The notes: a model not told the origin generated them from the letters alone. DNA of 64,000 nt from Odontocerum albicorne (GCA_949825065.1 OX463842.1:48281436-48345435); one strand, 5' to 3'; positions 32,347 through 47,300 are shown, counted from the stretch's first letter. Program-made: numbers and translations.

Positions 32347-35300
32347 GTACAGGTAAAGGGGAAGAACTCACTCTTTGTGGCTGTTGACATCTCACGGTGC
32401 TGTTTTTTTATATCATTCGCTCAAATATATATATTTTTAAAGTTTTTTTTTTGATGTACACTGAAACAAGATATATTTTCTTTATTGAACAAGGTTATTT
32501 ATTTATTCGGGAGTGTTGTGAAAGCTCTATAAAATTAAATAAAACTCAAAAGCATATAAAACGGAGATCCCCATCAAAACAGGTAGCCATTGTCCACAAT
32601 TCATCGCGATCGAGAGTTCTTACGTCATGGTGTATTGTTTTATAATAATAATAAAATGATAATTTATATCGCGCCCTTTAGATGTCACTCATCTCAAAGG
32701 CGCTCAACCTCGGAATTCGAACCCACTTTTATTGACAGATGAAAAAAAAATTACAATATGTAAAATAAGTTGAGTGTAAAGATAGGAAGGAGGTGGCCAT
32801 TAGATTGGGTATTTCCCCACATTTACGTGTGTCAAGAAAAACGTGTTTGGTAAGAAAATGTCTGAATACTTACTTACCAAGTGAAGGACTACTAAGAAAC
32901 TTGTAAATATCATCTAATATGTGATAGTAACACATTCAGCTTTAGGTGTAGGGATCATATATAATCATAAATTAAAAACCTTTCAAAAAGGGTCCTATAC
33001 AAGTGCTTCCAAAAGCTGTATACGCTGCCCATATCTAATACTTAGAGATAGACTATTCCATGCCAAAAGGCAATAATTCCTGTCATAATATCCCACCATA
33101 TGGGATCGATTCAGAACAATAAATTTATTTGATGAAGACAAAATCAATCTCAAAGTTCTATATCTCTCAGATTTTAATACATAGAGACAACGTTTGAAAT
33201 CAATCCATTCATCACACCTGAGCCAATGTATGCCTTTTAGTAGTTTACAAATATCACAATATTTATGACAACCATATATCGTCCAAAGAATTGGAGATAA
33301 AAAAACATTTTAAAGGAAAAATAAATGCGACAAGGATAAAAATGAAAGATAGGAGCAAATTGAGGAATTGTGCTATTTGGGTAGTATTTTCTCAGATGGA
33401 AGAGTTAAGAGAGATATCGATGGCATGTAGCATTAGGAAACAAAGTCAGTGGGACATTAAAACATATATATATATATATACTCGAACCAGATAGTATCAA
33501 AATCTACAAAATTGATAATCCATAATAGTATATCTTTGACGTATGGGAGTGAAACTGGACATGGAAGAATGCTGAGAGAAGCTGAATAAATGCTGTAAAG
33601 ATGCATGCATTGAGAAGTTTGAATTGAGGGACAATGTATGATAATACGGAATTAATGTGAACTTAAGGCTGATGTGTTAAGTAAGATGAAGAAGAGCATG
33701 TTGAGATTGTTTGAACATGTAGAACGAATGAATGAAGAAAGACTAACAAAACAAATATATAGTGCATATGTTAGGGGAAGGCGTGTGAGAGGAAGACCAA
33801 GGAAAGTATGGTTGGGTCAAGTGAATGATATTCTGAAAGAACGAAATGTAGAAAATCTGAGAATTCGTAGAGATTGTATGAGAAGCTGTATGAATGTGGG
33901 AGAGGCTAAGGATGTGTGTCAAGTTAGGAAAGTATGGCACTCTGGCTTCTGCCTACCCCAACAGGGTGATAGTGAGATGGTATGTATGTATATAGCAACT
34001 GCACTGAAAACAGACAAGTCTAGAAATTTGCAAATCAGACTAAAATTAATAAAAATTTGAATGATCCAGACGTGATAGAATATATTAATTATACTTGAGA
34101 AAATGTAGCATGGTTCCTGTGACAGTTCACAAATTTGCCCCAATACAACCTTGTAATTTTAATTATTTTATCAATATTCAGTAATTTTAATTATTTTATC
34201 AACTTTAATATAAGCCTCGATTCTAATAAATAGCAAGTTATTTATTTATATTTATATTTCGTTGACTTTTGCAGTTTTATTATTAAATATAGAGTCACTA
34301 TGATAGAAGGTAAAAAATTGCTTTGATTATATATTTCAAATAGCAAGTTATTTAGGTAAATACATTACATAAAACTAACAATAATGACAAATTAATACAT
34401 CTTGTTACAAATTTAAAAAAATGTGGCAGTTAACAAAAATCAAATAATATTTGGTGACGTTTGTCAAAAGTCACTACGTTAGTCTCTGTATTGGCTAGGG
34501 ATGCGGTATACGATAATTGGATTTTCGATTTTTTTATACCTAAAATTAAATGTTCGTAATTACTATTAATTCATAGTGGATCTTGGCCTATTTAAAGATA
34601 TATACAAATCATACAATACATTAGAAAGTCAGTATAATGAAAATTAGGAATTAAAACGTCAGTTTAGAGAAAACCCCTTTGAGACATGACATTTCAAATG
34701 TAACAGAGACCATGCTACATTTTCTCAAGTATAGATGTGTATGTGTATAAATAACAGTATTCTCAGTGTAAAAAAGAACTATTTTGTATTTGGGGAACTA
34801 TTTATTCCAGAAGTAGAGTGATGCTGATTTCCGTTAATAGTTTTTTTTATTAGTGGAAAAATATATTAATTTGATTTACAAATCTAGTTCAATTCGAAAA
34901 TACTGTTTCACATTTGTAAATCTAGTTCAATTCGAAAATACTGTTTCACATTTGTAAGGTTTTACAGTTTACGTAAGAAATTTTAGTGCTTTTCGTATGT
35001 TTTAAATAAATGTACTGTAAATTATTTTATTTATGGGGACAGGTTCAGCCCTGCAGAATCATAGGGTTATACTATCTTATCAAATAAAGACTTCAAAATA
35101 AATTTCAAGGTAAAATATTGAATTATGTTGTGTAAATTTATAAACTAGTTATATCTAAAAATTATGAGATTAAAATTGTCACAGTCATGAAGAGTCGAAA
35201 ATTCCGGTAGCATCCTGATATTTTTCAATATGGAACACTAAAAAGTTTTTCAATTCTTAACACATTATTTTAGGTAAAGGTGAAATTAAAACTGCTCAAA

Positions 35301-38300
35301 TAGATCACCGTAAACATATTTCTTCCTCCCGGAATAATGAAATCGTCGTTGATAAAAATAAACCAGTTCCTAGTAAACGTGTTAAAACAAAGAAATTGAA
35401 GAAGAAAAAACACCTTCATCACAAAAAGTATCCGATTAAAAATATTCCTTTGCATCGTCGGAGATCACATTATAAAGATAATGCCTCTTCAAGTGAGTCA
35501 GATCATGAGAATAAACATCAGAAGAAAATTTTACGAGAAGCTATTGCTATTCCTACCAAAAAAACTGACCAGTCTTCCCTCAAAAAGAGATTATTACATA
35601 TGATTAAAGGTCCTCAAAGAGAATTAAAGGATAAGTCTGATTCTGTCAAAGAGGTTTCTCAGGGTAAAATTATTGAAATAAGTCATACAGATAATCATAT
35701 TCAGAGAAATTCTGATATAAATAATGTAAAGGTTATTGAATGTTTCAAAGCTAATGTCGAAGATTCGGTGATAAATTTAGATAGTAGTGACAATGCAGAT
35801 GTTACTACTGAGAATCAAGTTATTCCATTAGAAGAGACTGATAAACAGGTAGAAGTTGATGATTTGGAAGAACAGAAGTGTATCGTTGTTGAAGATGTTC
35901 CAACTTCTGATGTAGTAGATGAAGGTCTTAAGATTAAAGAGACAGTTTCAACTCTGCCTGTTGCCAGTAATTGCTCATCTGATGAAGAAGCCGAGTTGTT
36001 GCGGCAACTTGCTTTGAATTCCAAAGCTAAACGAAAGAATAACAACATTGCGCAACAAGTTAACAACGAGGAATATAAACTCGAACCCCAAGTCAATGAA
36101 TCTAAAGCTGACGATAGCATGGACAGTGACACAGCAGAGTTAAGACTGATTGCCTTGAAATCTGCTATGTTAAAGAAAGCTATGGAGATGCGACAGCAAA
36201 TAAAAGAAAACAGGAAAAGAAGACATTTAAAAAGAAAAAGAAGATCTTTAACGAGTATATTTTCAGATGATGAAATTGAACGCTATTTATCTTGTCAATC
36301 CAATAATGATAATACAGATATAGAAGCAATAGATATGGAAATCACTGCTGATAATGAAATTGCTAATTCTTGTAATATCTATGATAACAATATTTATAAT
36401 GATCATTTAAATTATTCACCAAACGTGGATCCAAATGCATACCAAAATTCCCCACAAAACTTGACCGAAAACCAACCATATCAATATCTTTATAATGATT
36501 ATCAATATTACGATTCAAATAATTTTATGCTACCCATGAAACATAGCGAAACATTTTCCATTAGTGTACAAGATAAAGATGAAAAAAATAAGTCTGAAGA
36601 GGATTTGGAGGAAGATGAAGACATATTGAGAGCTAAATTATTAAATTCTATGAGTCTGAATTCTAAAAGCATTCCTCGAGAACCTCCTATTGAAGGTGAA
36701 CCTGATACTAAAATTTCTGCCAGAGTAGAAGATTCAAAACCTGATGAACAGTCTGATTCCGGGTTAATTATAAGATTAGGAGAGTCTTCGGGTAGCGAAT
36801 GTGAAACTACTAAAAATCTGACTATAATGCATCAAAAGCTGGTCAAATCAACAAACTTCCAGAGGAACCTTGAAGAGTATTTGAAAAGTATGCGATCGAA
36901 TGTTGAGAATTCAACTAAACACCCCACACATCTAGAGCAACCCCCAGTATTTAAGAAGCACACTCCAATTGTAAGTTCTTTTAAAAATCAACCTGTCTTT
37001 CTTAGCTTTTTATTTATACTTTTTCTCTATACTTTTTCTCTATTTCATTGACGTCAATGATACTGTTATCAATTGAATACTAGATTATATTTTGTTGAAA
37101 TAATTTAATCCAAAAAATAAGACAAAGAAGTTACATTATTTTAAAATGTGGTTTTTCCTCAATTTAGATAATGATTGAGAGGAGATTGAAATGAGAATAA
37201 ATCTAAGACCTTTATCAATATTATGATTCAAATGTCAAATATTATCATTAAGTTCAGTCACAATCACAGCTCTTTTTTTTTAATTTTTACTGTTTTGCAA
37301 TATGACATTTTCTGTTTTTGAATATTTTGCTGTGCTTCAATTTAGCATATCAATATAGTCTATAATGTAACTATGATTGTAATGGACTCGTGCTTGGTAA
37401 AACACGCAAGTTCCAATATTTATCTGTAGTACGAACATAACTAAGGTTTTTAAAAAATATATAATATTCGTTGACTTTTGCAGTTTTATTATTAAATATA
37501 GATAGTTACTATGATAGAAGGTAAAAAATTGCTTTGATTATATGTTTCATACTATACTTCAGAAATTGTAACACGGGTTCTGATACAGTTCACAAATTTG
37601 CCCCAATACAAGCTTGTAACGACGTTCAGTAATTTTAATTATTTTATTAACTTTAATATAAGCCTCAATTCTAATAAATAGCAAGTTATTTAGGTAAATA
37701 CATTACATGAAACTAACAATAATGACAAATTAATACATCTTGTTACAAATTAGCAAAGATGTGGCAGTTTGTTAAAATCAAATAATATTTGGTGACGTTT
37801 GTCAAAAGTCAGTCTGCATTGGCTAGGGATGGGGTATACTATAATTGGATTTTCGATTTTTTTATACCTAAAATTAAATGTTTGTAATTAGTATTAATTC
37901 ATAGTGGATCTTGGCCTATTTAAATATAGATACAAATCATACAATACATTAGAAAGTCAGTATAATGAAAATTAGGAATTAAAACGTCAGTTTAGAGAAA
38001 AACAATTTTTCGATTTGTAAAAAAAAAAACAATTTTATCCCACCCCTTTGAGATATGACGTTTAAAACGTCGCAGAACCCATCCTACATTTTCTGAAGTA
38101 TAGTAAAAACCAGTGGCGGCTGGTGGACCAAATAATTGGGGGTTCACCAGAGTAGGTATCCAAATACCAAATAATATAAAGAAAAAAAAAATTATATACC
38201 TATTTATAAAGAAGTTCTATTCTCCGCTCTTTTTGTTTAGCGAAGACCCAATGAATCTTATTAAAATCAGGTACAGACTGAATTAGCTCTTTTCCGTAGC

Positions 38301-41300
38301 TTAATATTGATACTAGTAAAGCGTTCAGTCTGCCCTGTCCTGTCCTGTCCTGGCTCATCGTATTTCTCAAAAATGATTTTATCCTTTTTAACGTAGAGAA
38401 ACACCTTTCACTCTCAATATAAGTCATTGGAATAGTGCATACGAGTTTAAGTAACTTTTCAGTCTGAGAAAAATCTTCTAGTAAACCAGTATTATAAAAA
38501 AGTTCTAAAATAGACAAGAGCCCTCAGCATTGGCAAAATCATCGCGAGCATGAATTGCACTGAGTTCACCTTTGAATTGAACTTTATTTAAAAAGACGTA
38601 TGTTTTTACCGTCAAAATAAAATCATGTTCGGGAAATTTTTACCTATACTCAGTAAATTTTTCGCTATAGAATAATTTTGCTGCAGTTAAGTGATTTCTG
38701 AATACAAAACGTTGTTTCATTTCACACAAAATTGTATAGCAGACTTCTTTACAAATAACTTGACTTCGAGGTTTTTATTAGTTTAGTCGGTGGTCCAAGA
38801 AAATTGTCCGTGGATTTACACATTTTTCAAACTCACTGATATTGTTACGAATTATAACGGGGTCTAAATTCTTAAATTGCAATTGTTTGAATAAAATATC
38901 ACGGTGTGGCAGAATTTTTTGGAAAAATTTATGCAAACAAACACAATAAATAATCGAAATAGTTATGTTTATCCTCCAAATGGCTCGTAATATTATATAG
39001 ATAGTTAGAAAAGCGTTTAGCCACGTGACGAAACAGCAAAAATATTATTGAAATCGAAAACGGAATTTATTACAAGTTAACTAAATAAAACAATAAAGAA
39101 AGAAAGTCGGTACCTAATTAGGTAAGCAAAAACGTTTGTTAATTTGGAGACATATACTCGCAAAGATACATGTACTAAAAAGACGCCCCAGTTTGAACGC
39201 TAGGAACAAATCATCCCTTCTCTGCGGTGGTCATATTTAAAAAAAAACTTTAAGTTGATGTATTACTATCCCAGCGACTTGTCATACGCGCCACTCGGAT
39301 GTTTCCGGGATCACTCGGAAATTTCGTGCACGAACTACAAAGACTAAGAATTTATAGAAATTCCTATACAAATAGAGCTGTCTCAAGATTTTCTGTTCTC
39401 TTCTAATTGGGATTAAATCGTCCATTTTTCGGAATATTTCGGACGATTTGAAATACGCACGGACAGCGGGTATCTTTCTACCTGCTCGCAGAATGCGTCC
39501 GGATGCAAAACACATGTATACAAAAAATGTGCTCTAACAAATAGAGTTGCATATTGTAGAGAGACATGTCGACATAAATATATATTATTTTTCATAAATA
39601 TTGTTATGATAATATACATTTTCGCTATACTTCTTTAGGTGTTTATTGTTATATAAATTCAGTAGTTCGGCGCACGAAAGCACTTATGAGCCAGCCGCTA
39701 CTGGTAAAAACCTTTTTTCCATATTCATTCATTCATTTCCGTGTCCGGAATTGATTTATGTCACATGTTTCCAATAGGAAGCAACAGAGATCACCCAATT
39801 ATTCGCGTTAATCAGGTCCTGTCCAGAGCATGTAGTCCCAATGTTTGGACAAACTGGCATGTCTTGTGAGTCATATATGTCCTCAAAATCACATTTAGTG
39901 CTTCTTTCGCTTAAGAAGCCCCAGTTCGGCATTTTCATCTAGCCACTCCTGCTCGGAGCCTATTTAATGTTCTTCAAGTAGGCCAAGGTAGTTGGTCTCC
40001 AGATGCCTTCTTTTTGGAGAGCTCCATCGACTTATCAGAAACATTCCCCCTAATTTTTTCATTGTGTGTGGCCCATCAACTTATATGTGCAAGAAAAAAA
40101 GAGGGAAGTGCGCAAATATGCATATTCACGCGTAGATAAAACTAAGTAGTCAACATAATGTACCACGATATCATAAATTACATTTTTCAAATATGTAGGT
40201 TATATATAAAAACATATATTTTCTTACCTGATAATGTTCCTTCCTGCTGGAGTCCAGTAGGTTAATAATTGGTGATATTTTTGGTACTAATTAACAGCGG
40301 TTATTTATTTTGTGTAGCTACTGTTACATAATAATAACCCTTCTACACTATTCTTTCCTTACGGCGCATGGACTCTATATGGTGTTTCCATGTTCCGCAC
40401 ACATCTCAAAGAAAGGAACCTGAGAACCCATCATAAAATATCAAACAAAATACATAATTGCGCAAAACAAAATATGGTTACAAGTTCCTTTCTTTGAGAT
40501 GTTTGCGGAAGATGGAAACGTGTGTGCGGACAATTTTTAACAGATGTGTGGCCGCACACCTTAGAGGGAACGTTGCTTATCAGATGTTTTCTTTTCACTT
40601 CAGAAAATGCACTTTATCTGGACACTCTACACCTTGTTTGTTTCAATTAAAATAAATTTATATACATGTCATTGATAAAGGTATTTTTTAAAGATATCTT
40701 AAATATATAATTATTAAATTTTTCGCATTTTCTATATATTATTTATTTGTATATTTAATTTTTAGGCCGTTCGACATTTACCAAAAGCTGACCAGCAAGA
40801 GTATAGAAGGCTTGTGAAACGTATGTCCGAACTGGAGAAAGTCAAGTTGGCACGTCAACAAATTCAACAAAACAGTTTCGATTCTCGGAGAAACAACTTC
40901 AAAGTGACTATAACGCAAGGGGAATCTTCTTTATTGAATAAATCTTTGTCAGATAATGATTGTGGGAGAATCGTGGAGAGTCCTGCTGTACAGAGAGTAA
41001 AAGTTCAAGAGCAAGTTACTGCTAATAGTCTTCAAGTGGTCAACAGTCAACCGAGTGTCATGGAAATTCAACTAAATTTAACAAGGTTTTTTTATTTATA
41101 TATGTTTTGTTTATAAGTTCTTTTAGTATACAACCTGCACCTTTTTTTTGTGTTTTCCATTAAATTTACAACCTTAAAGTTTTGCAATCCGACTGTTGGA
41201 TTTAGTTTGTATTTGAGTTTTTTTTTGTTAGGAAAAGTAATATTAGGTCCTTACATATGAAATTAGCGTTTTGTTTGGGAGGAACATAAAGTTGATTTTT

Positions 41301-44300
41301 TTTTAATATAATATATTTATTTAATCAAAGTATGTACCATTGCTATCTATGCACTTTTGCCATCTCATAGGTAGTTCATCGATCCCTTTACTAAAAAAAC
41401 CATTCGGACGGGAATCAATAAAATCTTTGAAGTCAGTTTGGACTGCCCCATCGGAGTTGAATTTTTTCCCTTGCAAGAAGTTATCCAAATTTCGAAAAAA
41501 ATAGTAATATGTTGGGGCAAGGTCCGGAGAGTACGGTGGATGTCTTAGACATTCCAATTGAAGCTCTTCTAATTTGGTAGCCGTCTGTTGTGCAGTGTGT
41601 GGTCTAGCGTTATCATGAAGCAGCAGTGGCCTAGAGCGATTAACCAGCCTCGGTTGTTTAGCAGCTAGCTTTTCCATCATGGTTTGCAGTTGCTGACAAT
41701 AGACATCTGCCGTAATCGTCTGACCAGATTTAAGAAAGCTGTAGTGAACGACACCAGCACTAGTCCACCAAACGCTCACAAGTAACTTTTTTGGAGTCAA
41801 TTTTCGCTTGGGGCATGGTTTGGCTGGTTCGGCAGGGTTCAGCCATTGCGATGAGCGCTTCCGATTATCATACAGGATCCACTTTTCATCACAGGTAATG
41901 ATTCGATTCAAAATCCCTTCATTATTGTGCCGGTTGAGTAATGCAACGCAGCAGTCAACGCGCGTTTGTTGATTTGCTTCACTCAATTCGTGAGGTACCC
42001 ACCTTTCAAGCTTTTTCACCTTCCCAATTTGCTTCAAGTGGATTAAAACAGTTTTATCACTAACACCGCAGCCTGCAGCTAACTCGGACGTGGTTTGCGA
42101 TGGATCCGCTTCCACAATAGCCTTCAATTCTTCATTATCAACTTTGGTCTCCGGCCGTCCACGGGGCTTGTTTTGCAGGTCGAAATTTCCAGAACGAAAA
42201 CGTTGGAACCAAAAACGCACTGTGTTTTCTTTTGCGGCACCGTCGCCATACACATCATCAATCCTTCGAGCCGTTTCTGCAGCACTGGTGCCATGGTGGA
42301 ACTCGTACTCGTAAATAACGCGATATTTCAAGTTTTCCATTTTGTAAACTGAGTGACACAAAGAAAAAAAACAATTGAGGAAAAAACAAATGAATTATAA
42401 TTTTCGAAACACAAATACTTGAGTATATAGCTGTATAAATTTGAATTTGATATTCCTAACCAAAGAGAAGATATTTGAGATCAAAGTTGCCAGTACGGCA
42501 AAACGTCAATTTCATATGTAAGGACCTAATATAAATTTTTAATTGAAACTCATTTAATCGAGTAATAATTATTCAAAGGCTTTCTTTTCTCAATTTTTTT
42601 TCTACAGAGATTTAGTTTATTCTCTATACCGGGGCTGTTCAACCGTTTTGTATATGTGAGCTACTTTTATTGACCCTTCCTTCCCTGTGATGTGTAACTA
42701 GTACACATTGCTTCTAAAAACTTTAATATCTCTATAAATATAATAAATACTGGGTTCAGATTTTAGGTATTCCTCCGTAATACATTTACTCATTGAATGA
42801 AAAAATAATATTAATAATGATTAGTACTTATCGGTCACATCAGAGATATTTTGTGAAAATCGGGCATAAATTCACCAATACAATCAAACGAATGTGTGCC
42901 AGTATGTGACGTAGGTATATTCATTCTAAAAACCATTATGGGTGAGGAAGCGACGCTATTCACGTCTCACTCTCACTCTACTTCGGTATATGGGAACGCA
43001 AGAAATATAATAGAATCTCAGTTCAGTAGCTCGTGGGCTTTCGTTTGAGGTGGTCACTTTGCCCGTTTTGTGAACGTCTGCCCATGTTTTCAGCAATTAA
43101 ATTTCAATTATTATCACTTTTGACTTTAAATTTAATTAATTTAAGCGATTGGCTATGAATATTCTTATTTTTCCGATTTTAAATCGCTCATTTTTACATG
43201 TGTATTGAATACACAGCACCAGAACATGCGGATTTTTTTAGCACAGGAAGGGAAAGGTTAACCTTTCCTTTCCTGTGTTGGGTATCTTCTACACGTTGCT
43301 TCTAATAACCATCAATATCTCTATAAATATAATAAATACAAGGTTAAGATTTTAGGTATTCCTCCATAATATATTTACGCATTGATTTAAAAAATAATAT
43401 TAATAATAATCAGAATTTATCGACTACATCGAGGTGTTTTGTAAAGATCGAAAACAAATTCGCATTTAAACGCTGCGAGTGCCTCGTTTTGACCATAGGT
43501 GAATAGTATGCGGGAAGCGCGACACTATATTCGCATCTCACTCTTGCATACTAGACTGAATTGCGAGGAGCTGAATTGTCTCAATGTCGCAAGCAAAGGC
43601 GTAAGCGCCGGGGTATGCGACTGACGTTCCGCGCCACTAGTAGCTTCTAGGCTTGCAAATAGGTTAGACGTACGCCCGTTCCGTGAGCGTTTTTTAATGT
43701 TTTCAGATGGTTTTTTAATGTTTTCAGCAAATAAATCTCAATTATTTTAATTTTTATCTTCAATTATAATTAATTAAGAGGATTATCTATGAATGTTCTT
43801 ATTTTTCCGATTTAAAATCGCAAATTTTTGATTGCGTACTCACTACCCAACACTGGAGCACGCGTATTATTTTTATCACCGTAAGGGAAGGGTTAAAGAG
43901 CGACATCACGATCTACCAATGTACAGGAAAAAATACAAAATTATAATTAGATATAATAATTTAATATTATTTATGAACAAAAATTATACACTTTTAAATA
44001 TACAAATTAATCATATGAAAAACAAAACTGGGATCACAATTTTAAGTGTACATGGGCAAGAGCCAAGCTACATCAAGATATATGGAGCTTACAAAAGCAA
44101 CTTTCCTATTTGTGATTCATCTTTTGACAAATTAAGGAACTAAAATCTGTCAGTCGGCAAGTTGGATATCCTTACAATACACGTTTAAAACACAATTAAT
44201 TTCAATTAGTCGTATTTCTTATTAGAATTGACTAAAATAATAATTTGTGGTATATGCAATGGAAAAAAAAGTAAAGATCTACAAAGCATGCTGCAATCTA

Positions 44301-47300
44301 TTGGTAGATCGCGATCGACTGGTTGTATGCCTCATACCCATAATTGTATCTGCTGAATTAATATCATTGTTCATGATTGGTTTTCTGTCAATTTTGACTA
44401 TTTACAATTTTACAAAATATTAACTCAGAGTGTAAACTATTAAAAGGACAAGAAGTTATAAAGGCGCTATATAAATTGTCCTTTTATTGTTATTATTAAT
44501 CAAACGTAATTCCAGCTAGAAAGAAGTACCTACATACTACTGCAGGCAACAGGTCAGGGCTGTATCCTTTGGCATGAAAGTGTTCTTAAAAACAATATAC
44601 GTAAGAAATAAAATCTGTTAAGAAAAATAAATAAAAATATAATATACTTCAACACATGTTATGTATGTCAGTTATACATTATTTTCTACTTATGCATACA
44701 TACCATCATTCCATTATCCTATCGGGGTAGGCAGAGAGGACAAAGGGCCAAATTTTCCTATGTTGACACATCCTTCCATACACCTCACATAACTGCGAAT
44801 TATCTGGCTTTCTTTCAAAATATTCACTTGATCCCACCATGCTTTTCTTGGTCTTTCTCTACCCTGCCATTCACTCACATTTGCACTATATACTTGTTTT
44901 GTTAGTCTTTCTTCATTAATTCATTTTACATGCCCAAACCATCTCTGAGTGCTTTTTATTTTATTCAACACATTGGTATTAAGTTCCCCTTCATTCCTAA
45001 TCACTTTGTTTAGTATTCTGTCATAAATTGTCACCCCATGTATTGTTAGTGCATGCATTTGTACATCATTTATTCTGCTCCTATCACTCTTTTTCCACTA
45101 CTACGTTTCACTCATATACATTAGAGTTGGCACCAAAATACTGTTGTGGATTATCATCTTAGCAAATTTTGATACTCTCCAGTTGAAGTAGTATTGTTTT
45201 AGTGCCCCATAGAGTGTTTCCTGGCTACGTGCCATTAGGTATCCCTTCAGCCATTAGGTATCCCCAGAGTTTCTTCAGAATTAATAAAATCACTCGATCA
45301 TTTGTGGGCATAATTGTTTCCAGGAACCTTTCATTGTTTACTCTTTTATTTCAGCCCACGAGTCTCCAATATTGTTTATTGCATTCCATATATTATAGTT
45401 CTTCCAAAAAAGTGGGAGCGACTGCATGGAAGTGAACACTTTTGGCATTATCGACAAAAATCTTAAAAAAAAAATTTTTTAAATGTGCGAAATAGGGAAT
45501 TGTGCGAAAGTCGAGGGTCATCTGTATAATGGAACTGTCACTGCACTCCTTCCGTCTTTCATTGTGTAGTGTGATTTCCAACATTTATTGAAAAACTGTC
45601 AGCCATTCGATCGTTCATTTACCCCCACGCACTATTAGTTCTGTTGTGTTCACTTCATCACATCCTGGCACTTCCTTTTTTCGTGTCTTATAACAATTCA
45701 TACTTCTAAACTAATCTTTACATTTTCCAAACGGTCGTCATTTTCAGCTGTACCAGACTCACCGTTGTTTCTACTACTGTCACCACTCTCGTACAGTTGT
45801 TCAAAATTTTACTTTCACCTTGAACAAACCCTTCTTACAGTACTCTTCCATTCTTATCTTTGATTCAATTCATACCATCTGTATAATTTTTTCCTCGCAT
45901 TACATTTATACTCAATTTTCTGCCTTTTTTAACTTATGACTTTCAAAATTTTTGCAGATTAAAGATATCGAGTCATGTGAAAATTGTTGAGCAGCTGAAG
46001 ACTGAAGGGACAGAACTAAGGCAGAAGATGCAGTCTTTTACGGAGCAGATGAATGCTTTGGCTGTTGCTTATAGGACGTCACAGATCGCCTTAAACAACA
46101 ATCAAAGAACGTTTCGCACTGCACAGAGAAACCTAGTTAAATTACGGAAGCAGTATCACATTTTGATCAACAAGTAATTATTATTTTTTTTATTTTGTGG
46201 CAACTGGATTCAATCAATTTGTTTTAACATATTCTTTATTTAAGAATTTAGTGATTACACAAATATACATAATGAATGATTAACTAAATCACACATTAAA
46301 TTGTGCCAAAGAGTGGCACAATGTAATGCGTAACTTCATTGGTCAGCGATGACGGTTGTTCTTCACTATGGAATAAACACTCCGAACCAAAGCTTCTGAA
46401 AGTTTGATGGTAATTGAGAATATACTGCCTTTAGTTTTTTGTTCTTAAGATTTTAAACTTTATTATTGAGTGCATTTAACTTTTGAAAATGATCGACAGA
46501 AAATGTGTTTGGAATTGTAGTGCGTTTCTTCTATGTTCAGGTATTCTCGAGTTATGTATGTGAAGGATGTTTCTCATTATTTATCAAATAAATATGGTTA
46601 TGATCCACGATAATCTATGTAATCTAGTTGGTAAGATGCCTGTCTCCCAACTTGGGGGTTGCATGTTTAATGTAATTTGGTTCCCAATTGACTTAAAAAG
46701 GTCTTTTGAAGAGCAGCAGTTAAGGGTAGTCCTGTTGCATCCCTCACTTGGTCAGTCCAACTCATTGAGACTTTTCCTCTTACGCGTCATCCTTGCATGC
46801 TTCCATTGACTACAAGCCTCTCCAAATTGTCTCCTTGGCAAAGAATTTAAGGATCTGTTGTAAGCATGTTGTCGACAATTTCTCGGTGTCGGTGATACAG
46901 TTCTTCGAGAATGGAGGCATTAGTACATCTTACCATCTATGGAATTCGTAGCAGCCTTTTGCAGCACCACATTTCAAATGCATCTTTTTTACATTTCTCG
47001 CGGCTTCTCTCAGAATCCATTTCTTTTTGCCATGCATATTGTAAACGCATTTTCATCGTGATGATTATATTCTTTTATATCATTCTTCGCCATTCCAGTT
47101 CTTTTCACCTTAACATTTTTAATATATTTAAAAAAAAATTAGACACATCAGGTAACAAACACATTATTGACTGTTTTGATTAATGATTTTATTTAAATAG
47201 AACAAATTGAAAATGCACCGCTAGCACTTAAATATTTTATTCCTGCTTTTATTGTGAGATTATATTGTTCAACCGATCTTTATCAGCAAAAGGATGTGGT

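Noticed and set aside
35815..36132. Minus-strand open frame over ZFC3H1 exon 2
   Set aside because: It is the complement of a coding exon with skewed codon composition and has no family likeness.
39282..39619. Minus-strand frames inside the hAT element
   Set aside because: Short, overlapping in two frames and without hAT motifs; likely the non-coding 5' part of the element.
42090..42352. Plus-strand frames within the mariner at 41243-42529
   Set aside because: They are antisense shadows of the transposase N-terminus.
43832..44143. 103-codon open frame in ZFC3H1 intron 3
   Set aside because: It begins inside a MITE end, is Lys/Asn/Ile-rich as expected for AT-rich DNA, and has no recognisable motif.
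46911..47183. 90-codon plus-strand open frame
   Set aside because: It is the complement of a LINE RT tail on the minus strand.
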